DNA from: an uncultured Eubacterium sp.
GTDB taxonomy: Bacteria > Bacillota > Clostridia > Lachnospirales > Lachnospiraceae
Length of the DNA: 22,590 nucleotides
Direction: 5' to 3'
Assembly (NCBI GenBank): GCA_934317205.1
Contig: CAKREL010000031.1
Coordinates: 1-22,590, forward strand
This document shows positions 7,461-14,338 of the stretch, in pieces. Each line of letters opens with the position of its first letter. The stretch's first letter is position 1. Below the pieces are notes generated by a model. That model worked only from the letters and a program-made list of their open reading frames with translations, searched no databases and was not told the DNA's origin. A program made the position numbers and the translations under genes.

Positions 7461-9733
7461 GACCAGCGAAAAGCAGTACGTTAGAGAAGACAAAAAATAT
7501 CAAAAAGATCATATCTGGCTGTATTGTTATGATACTGGCCATGGCCATTTCATTCATTTTTCTGTATCAGACATATATTCAAAAATTTATTTATGAAGAA
7601 CGCTTGAACCAGATGGATGAAATCACACATCAGATGTTTTTAAATCTGGAAGATGTCATGGACACAAAATGGAAAGAAGTTCAGGTACAATGTAATCTCA
7701 TAGAAGCGACGGATATACAGACAGTGGATGATCTTAGCCGGTATATGAAAAAAGTGACCGATTTGTATGAATTTGAAGATTCTAAAATAACATTGCTGAC
7801 AGTGGATGACAGTGGCAAGTATTATACAAAAGAAGGAAACCAGGGAATTGTAAGAGATGCATATCATTTTGAAAACAGTCCTGAAAAAATCAATTATGTA
7901 TCGAATTTTATGACAACAAATGAGTCAAGGATGGTTTTCTTAAAGAAATTAGAGAATCCGATCAGGCTTCAGGATGGACAGGTCATTCATTATTGTGGAC
8001 TATATCAGGACATGCAGGAACTGAATGCATATTTTGGCTGTGATGCTTATGGAAATCATAACAGTGTGTATGTGCTTGATGATAATGGATTTAAACTGTT
8101 TAACGGTAATAAAGAGGAATTACTGAAAGGACATAATGTATTTTCCGTGTTAAAGAAGATGGAATATCTTCATGATTCTTCATTTGATAAAACAGAGAAA
8201 GAATTAAACGAAAAAGGTGTAAGTTATTCCAATGCTGTATTGGATGGAACGGAATATTTTTATGCTATAAAGAAAATGGATAATGCGGCCTGGACGCTGA
8301 TCTTTCTGGTTCCTGCAAAATATGTGGCGACAAATACAGTAAGGCTTGTGAATCTGATCATGTGGTTTATTATTCTGTTTGCATTTGTCGCTGCCGGATG
8401 TGTAATTACTGGTATCGTTACCGTTCTCAGAAGAAATCAGCGTGAAGCAATTGAAGTTGAAAGAGAAAACAATGCAAAACTGGAAACAATCAATGTGGAA
8501 CTTACGCAGGCAAAACAGGCTGCAGAACAGGCATTTGAGGTTGCCAGTGATGCCAGCCAGTCCAAAAGTGCTTTCCTGGCAAATATGTCTCATGATATCC
8601 GCACACCAATGAATGCAATTATTGGAATTACATCTCTGATCAGACATGATGCAGGAAATGAAGATAAGGTGATGGAGTATGCAGATAAAATCGATGTTTC
8701 TGCACAGCATCTTTTAAGCATTATTAATGAAGTTCTGGACATGAGTAAGATAGAAGCAGGAAAAGCTGTTTTTAAGTATACTGACTTTTCTATTTCAGAG
8801 TTTATGCAGAAAATTCAAATGATGTTTCGTTCTCAGGCAGCACAAAAGCATCAGACACTGGTAATTGATTATGATAATATTCAACACGAGTGGGTGAGTG
8901 GCGATCATCTCCACCTGATGCAGATATTCAGCAACCTGCTTTCTAATGCAGTGAAGTATACGCAGGAGGGTGGAAACATCCAGTTCCTTGTAGAAGAATG
9001 TGAGACAAACTCCAAAATGTTTGCAAAGTATCGTTTTGCAGTCAGCGATAATGGTATGGGCATGTCTGCAGATTTTAAGAACAGGATTTTTGATGCGTTT
9101 ACTCGTGCGGAAAGTTCCCTTACGAATAAGATAGAGGGAACAGGTCTGGGAATGGCCATCACCAAAAGTCTGGTTGATGCTATGGGAGCTACCATTGCTG
9201 TGGAGAGTGAACCAGGACAGGGAAGCTGTTTTGAAGTTTTGATAGATTTGAGAATTGCAGAGAACAGATCAGTTTCTTTGGCATCACCGGAAGAAAAGGA
9301 AGAATCAAATGACACTATCTTGCAGGGGATGAGATTTTTGTGCGCAGAGGATAATGAGCTGAACGCAGAGATTTTGACAGAACTGTTAAAGATTGAGGGT
9401 GCAGAGTGCACCATCTGTGAAAATGGTGAAAAGATTCTGGAAGCGTTTAAGCAGTCGGCTCCAGGAGATTATGATATGATCCTGATGGATGTGCAGATGC
9501 CTGTCATGAACGGCTATGAGGCAACAAAGGCAATTCGCGAAAGTTCCCATAAACTGGCAAAGACAATACCGATCATTGCAATGACAGCGAATGCCTTTTC
9601 AGAAGATATTCAGCACTCACTTTCGGCAGGTATGAATGCCCACGTTTCAAAACCGATTGATATGAGAACGTTGAAAAAGACGTTAAGAAGCATAAAATCG
9701 GGCGGGGGGGGGTACAGAAACGCAGGCCCCTGA
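7457..9733 (+). CDS. Membrane hybrid histidine kinase (HisKA-HATPase-REC)
   Basis: This is a 758-residue inner-membrane sensor kinase. TM1 lies at about residues 17-37, an extracytoplasmic region (about 38-293, resembling a Cache-type sensor, e.g. LLTVDDSGKYYT and VYVLDDNGFKLF) follows, and TM2 is at about 296-324. A coiled coil leads to HisKA, with phospho-acceptor His379 in NMSHDIRTPMNAIIG. The HATPase has the N-box NLLSNAVKYT and G-boxes SDNGMGM and GTGLGMAITKSL. A receiver closes the protein with CAEDNELN, phospho-acceptor Asp678 (MDVQMP) and the AMTANAF/SKP switch residues. It begins in a 4-base overlap with the lipoprotein stop, indicating translational coupling and a functional pair. 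A run of nine G (9704-9712) sits in the last codons, giving the tail SGGGGYRNAGP. No HPt domain is present, so phosphate may go on through an external HPt, or the receiver may be regulatory. Confidence 0.93.
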   Translation: MRPAKSSTLEKTKNIKKIISGCIVMILAMAISFIFLYQTYIQKFIYEERLNQMDEITHQMFLNLEDVMDTKWKEVQVQCNLIEATDIQTVDDLSRYMKKVTDLYEFEDSKITLLTVDDSGKYYTKEGNQGIVRDAYHFENSPEKINYVSNFMTTNESRMVFLKKLENPIRLQDGQVIHYCGLYQDMQELNAYFGCDAYGNHNSVYVLDDNGFKLFNGNKEELLKGHNVFSVLKKMEYLHDSSFDKTEKELNEKGVSYSNAVLDGTEYFYAIKKMDNAAWTLIFLVPAKYVATNTVRLVNLIMWFIILFAFVAAGCVITGIVTVLRRNQREAIEVERENNAKLETINVELTQAKQAAEQAFEVASDASQSKSAFLANMSHDIRTPMNAIIGITSLIRHDAGNEDKVMEYADKIDVSAQHLLSIINEVLDMSKIEAGKAVFKYTDFSISEFMQKIQMMFRSQAAQKHQTLVIDYDNIQHEWVSGDHLHLMQIFSNLLSNAVKYTQEGGNIQFLVEECETNSKMFAKYRFAVSDNGMGMSADFKNRIFDAFTRAESSLTNKIEGTGLGMAITKSLVDAMGATIAVESEPGQGSCFEVLIDLRIAENRSVSLASPEEKEESNDTILQGMRFLCAEDNELNAEILTELLKIEGAECTICENGEKILEAFKQSAPGDYDMILMDVQMPVMNGYEATKAIRESSHKLAKTIPIIAMTANAFSEDIQHSLSAGMNAHVSKPIDMRTLKKTLRSIKSGGGGYRNAGP
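9558..9594 (+). repeat. 37-base exact repeat in receiver domain (copy 1)
   Basis: This segment, encoding the AKTIPIIAMTANA stretch of the first kinase's receiver, is identical over 37 bases to 12612-12648 in the second kinase, although the surrounding DNA is clearly diverged. Confidence 0.8.
9704..9712 (+). repeat. Homopolymer of nine G in the 3' end of the first kinase gene
   Basis: Nine consecutive G within the last ten codons of the 7457-9733 kinase. Loss of one G would give a tail ending TETQAPEA; gain of one would give a tail ending KHENRQES. Every frame stops soon, so slippage changes only the extreme C-terminus, after the receiver domain. It may be a replication slippage site or a base-call error. 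Confidence 0.8.
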
Positions 9734-9795
9734 AGCATGAAAACCGACAGGAAAGCTGATGGAAGTAGGAAAGAATAAGCAGGAATGGAAGGAAC

Positions 9796-10611
9796 ATGAA
9801 AGGTAAAAGAGTGATTGCAGGCATTTTGCTTGTAGGAATTTTAACGGTCACCCTGGCAGGGTGTAAAAGCACAGATGGCAGTACAAAAGAAACAGAAAAA
9901 CCTGTCATTACGCTTGGAAGCGACAGTTATCCACCATACAATTATCTGAATGAGGATGGTGTCCCTACCGGTATAGATGTAGAACTGGCTACAGAAGCTT
10001 TCAAAAGAATGGGATATCAGGTGGAAGTCGTCCAGATTAACTGGGAGAAGAAAAAAGAACTGGTGGAGAGTGGTGAAATTGACTGTATTATGGGCTGTTT
10101 TTCTATGGAAGGACGCCTTGACGATTACCGCTGGGCAGGCCCATATATAGCAAGCCGCCAGGTGGTTGCTGTAAATGAGAGCAGTGATATTTACAAACTG
10201 AGCGACCTTGAGGGAAAGAACCTTGCTGTCCAGTCTACAACCAAACCGGAAGGTATTTTTCTGAAACGGACGGATGAGAGAATCCCGGAACTGGATAATC
10301 TGATCAGTCTTGGACACAGGGAACTGATCTACACGTTTCTGGGGAAAGGATATGTGGATGCAGTTGCTGCACATGAGGAGTCTATCGTCCAGTATATGAA
10401 AGATTATGATGCAAGCTTTCGTATTCTGGAAGAACCTCTGATGATCGTTGGGATAGGTGTTGCCTTTGCAAAAAATGATGACAGGGGAATCTGTGAGCAG
10501 ATGGGGCAGACACTGGAAGAAATGCGCAAGGATGGTACATCCCTGAAAATTATAGAAAAATATCTGGATGATCCGGAAAAGTATCTGGAGGTGGATGACC
10601 TTGGATATTAA
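9796..10611 (+). CDS. Family-3 (amino-acid type) solute-binding lipoprotein
   Basis: This 271-residue protein has a lipoprotein signal and lipobox LAGC (Cys23), so it is predicted to be tethered to the outer face of the membrane. The mature part is a single SBP_bac_3 domain: SDSYPPYNYLNEDGVPTGID near the start, VELATEAFKRMGY, a GEIDCIMGCFSMEGRLDDYRW segment (the family's Arg-containing ligand loop), the DLEGKNLAVQ hinge strand and a final EEMRKDGTSLKIIEKYL helix. Its length is normal for the family. The start is set by GGAAGGAAC just upstream (9789-9795). No permease or ATPase genes follow; instead the 3' end overlaps a hybrid kinase gene, so a co-sensor role is favoured over transport. The ligand is probably a polar amino acid or small organic acid by family, but this is not determined. 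Confidence 0.88.
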   Translation: MKGKRVIAGILLVGILTVTLAGCKSTDGSTKETEKPVITLGSDSYPPYNYLNEDGVPTGIDVELATEAFKRMGYQVEVVQINWEKKKELVESGEIDCIMGCFSMEGRLDDYRWAGPYIASRQVVAVNESSDIYKLSDLEGKNLAVQSTTKPEGIFLKRTDERIPELDNLISLGHRELIYTFLGKGYVDAVAAHEESIVQYMKDYDASFRILEEPLMIVGIGVAFAKNDDRGICEQMGQTLEEMRKDGTSLKIIEKYLDDPEKYLEVDDLGY

Positions 10612-12766
10612 TGGAAAGACAAAAGAAAAACGGATAAAAATAGTTGGCATTTTGCTTGGAGTCTGTGTGACTGCAGCCTCTCTGTTTTGCTTTTTTCATA
10701 TCGAGAAAGCGGAAGCAGAGAAAAGAATGGTAGAGATTGTAAACTATGTCAAAGTTCAATGCTCAACCTACACCCATTATAATGAGTCTTCGGAGTCTAA
10801 AAGTCTCCTCCGTGCGATTGAAAGCGCGAGACAGATGAGTACAAATATCGAAATGGAAACAGAGAACGACGGTCAATTAAGCCGGGAGTTTCTGAAAGAA
10901 AATCTGCAGACCCTCTGGGTAGATGGTATCCTCGTACTGGATACAGAAGGAAAGACAGACTGTGAATACAGCACGGATGAGTCTCTGACAGATGAGATTA
11001 CAAAATATCTGCAAAAAGGCATTATCATGGATTTTTACGGATATGAAGAGAGAAGCTATTCGGAACGGTTGACAAGGGAAGATGGCTCACGCATTGATAT
11101 TGCAGCCTGCGCCAGAAAAGATGCACCGGGTATCGTAGCAATCTACTATTATACGTCTCCAGAATTCGTCAGAAATTATACGCTGACAATACAAAACCTC
11201 TTAAGTGGTTATAGTGTGCGGAAAGATGGAACAATCATTGTTGCAGACAAGGGGACGATCATCGCCACCAATAACGAGAGCCTGTTGGGGCAGAATACTG
11301 CTGATAACGCGGTCGTTCAGGCAATGAAGAAGCACACAGACAGTCAGCACATTTTTCATTTGAAGAATGAAGGGATTGGATGTTATGGAATCATGCTGAA
11401 GCAGCGTGATTATTATATCTATGCGTTTCTTCCGGATACAGAAGTATTCAGTAACCTTCCATTAAGTATAACAAGTGTTATATTTCTTTATTTCCTGATA
11501 CTTAGTATATTTTTGTTCTGGGGAAAGAGAACGAATCTGGCACATCAGAAACAGGAACAGGAAAAAGATGAAAGATATAAAGCAGAACTTTTGATAGCAG
11601 CAAGAAAAGCAGAAGCGTCCAATCGTGCAAAGACGGAATTTCTCCAAAGGATGAGTCATGATATCCGGACACCGATCAATGGAATCTGCGGTATGCTCGA
11701 GGTTGCAGACCATTATGCGGACGATGTGGAGAAACAGACGGAATGCAGGACAAAAGTCAAAGCGGCATCGCATTTGCTGCTGGAATTGCTAAGTGATGTC
11801 CTGGATATGAGTAAGCTGGAGTCAGGAGAAGTAGTTCTGGAAGAAATTCCATTTAATCTGGGCAGTATTTCTGAGGAAGTATTGGTTGTGATTGAGCAGA
11901 TGGCTGCAGAAAAGAATATCCAGATTGTGTGGGACAAAAAAGAAGTCATACACCAGAATCTTATCGGAAGTCCGGGGCATGTGAAACGGATTCTGATGAA
12001 TATTTTGTCGAATGCGGTGAAATATAACAAAGAAAATGGACGTATCTATATCAGCTGTCTGGAAATTGCATCCGAACAGACAGGAAGAACGACGATTGAA
12101 TTTATATGCAAAGATACCGGAATCGGAATATCAGAGGCTTTCCAGAAACGTATTTTTGAACCGTTTGCACAGGAGCATACCGGAAGCCGCACAAAATATT
12201 CCGGAACTGGCTTGGGAATGCCGATTACAAAAAAACTGGTTGAAAAAATGGGAGGAACGATTACCTTTGAAAGTCAGGAAGGTGTAGGGACTACATTTGA
12301 GATCCACATTCCGTTTCAGATTGATACAGACAGGAGCAGTAAATCTGAAACTGGAGAAAAAACGGCATCTTCTATTCGGGGAGTGCGTATTCTTCTGGTA
12401 GAAGACAATGAGTTAAATATGGAAATTGCAGAATTTATGCTTCAGAATGAAGGCGCTGAAGTAACGAAAGCATGGAATGGTCAGGAAGCTGTCGACATAT
12501 TCAAAAAAAGCGGATGTGATGAATTTGATGTTATTCTTATGGATATCATGATGCCGGTCATGAATGGTTATGAAGCAGCGAAGCTGATCCGTTCTCTGGA
12601 CAGAGAGGATTCAAAGACAATACCGATCATTGCAATGACAGCGAATGCATTCATCGAGGACAGACTGAGAGCAAAAGAAGCAGGAATGGATGAGCATATT
12701 GCAAAACCTGTGGATGGGAAATTATTAGTAAAAGTAATTAATGAATTGGTGGAAAATAAATTTTGA
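10595..12766 (+). CDS. Membrane hybrid histidine kinase paired with the family-3 lipoprotein
   Basis: About 723 residues. TM1 is at about 15-33, an extracytoplasmic sensor of about 255 residues follows (GTIIVADKGTIIATNNE is Cache-like), and TM2 is at about 289-311. HisKA carries His355 in RMSHDIRTPINGICGML. The HATPase shows NILSNAVKYN, CKDTGIGI and GTGLGMPITKKL. A receiver follows, with VEDNELN, Asp650 (LMDIMMPVMNGYEA) and AMTANAF/AKP. The start is uncertain. ATG 10568 has no ribosome site. ATG 10595 lies only 3 bases after GGAGG (10587-10591), and an in-frame TTG at 10601 has the better 9-base spacing. All overlap the end of the lipoprotein gene, so the two are coupled. The protein has no HPt and no DNA-binding domain. 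The next gene encodes a receiver-HD-GYP protein, a plausible phosphorylation target. Confidence 0.9.
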   Translation: MTLDINGKTKEKRIKIVGILLGVCVTAASLFCFFHIEKAEAEKRMVEIVNYVKVQCSTYTHYNESSESKSLLRAIESARQMSTNIEMETENDGQLSREFLKENLQTLWVDGILVLDTEGKTDCEYSTDESLTDEITKYLQKGIIMDFYGYEERSYSERLTREDGSRIDIAACARKDAPGIVAIYYYTSPEFVRNYTLTIQNLLSGYSVRKDGTIIVADKGTIIATNNESLLGQNTADNAVVQAMKKHTDSQHIFHLKNEGIGCYGIMLKQRDYYIYAFLPDTEVFSNLPLSITSVIFLYFLILSIFLFWGKRTNLAHQKQEQEKDERYKAELLIAARKAEASNRAKTEFLQRMSHDIRTPINGICGMLEVADHYADDVEKQTECRTKVKAASHLLLELLSDVLDMSKLESGEVVLEEIPFNLGSISEEVLVVIEQMAAEKNIQIVWDKKEVIHQNLIGSPGHVKRILMNILSNAVKYNKENGRIYISCLEIASEQTGRTTIEFICKDTGIGISEAFQKRIFEPFAQEHTGSRTKYSGTGLGMPITKKLVEKMGGTITFESQEGVGTTFEIHIPFQIDTDRSSKSETGEKTASSIRGVRILLVEDNELNMEIAEFMLQNEGAEVTKAWNGQEAVDIFKKSGCDEFDVILMDIMMPVMNGYEAAKLIRSLDREDSKTIPIIAMTANAFIEDRLRAKEAGMDEHIAKPVDGKLLVKVINELVENKF
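12612..12648 (+). repeat. 37-base exact repeat in receiver domain (copy 2)
   Basis: Identical to 9558-9594 in the first kinase; encodes the same receiver strand and loop around the conserved Thr. The flanking codons differ between the two genes. Confidence 0.8.
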
Positions 12767-12798
12767 ACATGAAAAGAAGCAAAGGAACATGAAAGAAG

Positions 12799-14313
12799 AT
12801 GGACGAAAGGCAAAAAATACTTATTGTAGATGATTCAAAATTTAACAGGGATATATTGAAGGAAATTCTCGGAGAAACTTATAATTATCTGGAAGCTGAA
12901 AATGGAAATCAGGCCATTCAGATGATAGGAGATAATCCGGGACTCGATCTGATGCTTTTAGATATCTATATGCCACAGATGGATGGATTTGAAGTTTTGA
13001 AATGTATGAAACAAAGTCAGTGTATTGATGAAACTCCGGTAATTATGATCTCTTCTGAAGAATCTGTGGAAACTATGCGCAAAGCATATGAAATGGGAAT
13101 CACAGATTATATTACACGGCCTTTTGACTCTGTGGTTGTACGGAAAAGAGTTCAAAACACTTTGGACCTTTATGCAAACCAAAAGCATCTGATCAATGTG
13201 GTTTATGATCAGATTTACGAAAAAGAAGAAAATAATAATATCATGATCAGGATTCTGAGTAATGTACTGGGATCTCGCAACAAGGAAAGCAAAGAACATA
13301 TCCTGCATATCCGAACAACAACGGAAATGATGCTGAGAGAACTGGTAAAAACAACAGATGCGTATTCTCTGACAGAGACAGATATTTCTATTATCACAAC
13401 GGCATCTTCTCTTCACGACATCGGAAAAATTCATATTCCGGAAGAAATATTGAATAAACAAGGCAGACTAACCGATGAAGAATATGAAATTATGAAGACA
13501 CATACGGTAATTGGTGCATCCATGATCCGGGAGATGCAATTTTTACAAGATAATCCACTGGTGCATACGGCATGGGAAATCTGCAGATGGCACCATGAGA
13601 GATGGGATGGAAAAGGGTATCCGGATGGCCTGAAAGGAGAAGAAATACCGATTTCTGCGCAGGTGGTATCGATTGTTGATGCATATGATGCACTTGTCAA
13701 TGAAAGAAGTTATAAGGAAGCATTTGATCATGATACAGCAATGAAAATGATCCTGGATGGGCAATGTGGACAATTTCATCCGATTCTCCTTAAGTGTCTG
13801 AAACAACTGAGCCCTCAGTTTTCAAAAAAGCTTGGTCAGGAGAGAAATGATAATGTATATTATTATGAAGTGCAGAGACTTTCGAATGAAATACTCCGTG
13901 AAAAATCGTTACCGAACCAAAATTATTCACAGAGCATTGTCAAGGTCTTGCAGGAAAAGATAGATTTCTTCAAATCGAACAGTGGAACGAATTCTATTGA
14001 TTACAATACAATTTCAGGTCAGTTAACGATACTAAACGAAAAGCAGCAGATCGTATGTCAGAGAAATAATCCGAAGTTTGATCTGTTCAAAGAATTCGGA
14101 GTAAGTGAAGAAGATATTCAGCACATTCAGGTTCTGTTACATCAGACATCTGTACAAAATAAAGAAATCTCTGTGCAGATAAAAGTGAAGGTGGAAAACT
14201 ACCATCAGATGTATAGACTGAAACTGCACACATTGTGGTCTTCGTTAAAGAAAGACGGATATATAGGGATTATCGGATATTTTGATACGATAAAGGTCAG
14301 TGATAACAAATAG
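12799..14313 (+). CDS. Response regulator with HD-GYP domain (predicted c-di-GMP phosphodiesterase)
   Basis: This 504-residue cytoplasmic protein would hydrolyse c-di-GMP when its receiver is phosphorylated. The REC domain (1-120) has DDSKFN, phospho-acceptor Asp55 (LLDIYMP) and the distal Ser-Ser/Arg-Pro switch region (MISSEE, ITRPF). A helical linker joins an HD-GYP domain (about 150-345) with His206-Asp207 in LHDIGKIHIP, HTVIGASMI, HHERWDGKGYPDGLKGEEIP (Gly273-Tyr274-Pro275), IVDAYDAL and NERSYKEA, so the metal-binding and GYP motifs are intact. Residues about 355-504 are not clearly assigned; the GQLTILNEKQQIV and LKKDGYIGIIGYFD strands look PAS-like. It starts 32 bp after a hybrid kinase. 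It is the only non-kinase output of the array and lies downstream of a c-di-GMP riboswitch, which suggests feedback. Catalysis is inferred from motif conservation only. Confidence 0.92.
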   Translation: MDERQKILIVDDSKFNRDILKEILGETYNYLEAENGNQAIQMIGDNPGLDLMLLDIYMPQMDGFEVLKCMKQSQCIDETPVIMISSEESVETMRKAYEMGITDYITRPFDSVVVRKRVQNTLDLYANQKHLINVVYDQIYEKEENNNIMIRILSNVLGSRNKESKEHILHIRTTTEMMLRELVKTTDAYSLTETDISIITTASSLHDIGKIHIPEEILNKQGRLTDEEYEIMKTHTVIGASMIREMQFLQDNPLVHTAWEICRWHHERWDGKGYPDGLKGEEIPISAQVVSIVDAYDALVNERSYKEAFDHDTAMKMILDGQCGQFHPILLKCLKQLSPQFSKKLGQERNDNVYYYEVQRLSNEILREKSLPNQNYSQSIVKVLQEKIDFFKSNSGTNSIDYNTISGQLTILNEKQQIVCQRNNPKFDLFKEFGVSEEDIQHIQVLLHQTSVQNKEISVQIKVKVENYHQMYRLKLHTLWSSLKKDGYIGIIGYFDTIKVSDNK

Positions 14314-14338
14314 TGGAAAACAAGTAGGGAGAGTTGTG

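Noticed and set aside
9841..10650. Long open frame of 269 codons on the - strand
   Set aside because: It lies opposite the family-3 lipoprotein gene, has no ribosome site or recognisable domain, and mirrors the codon pattern of the + strand gene.
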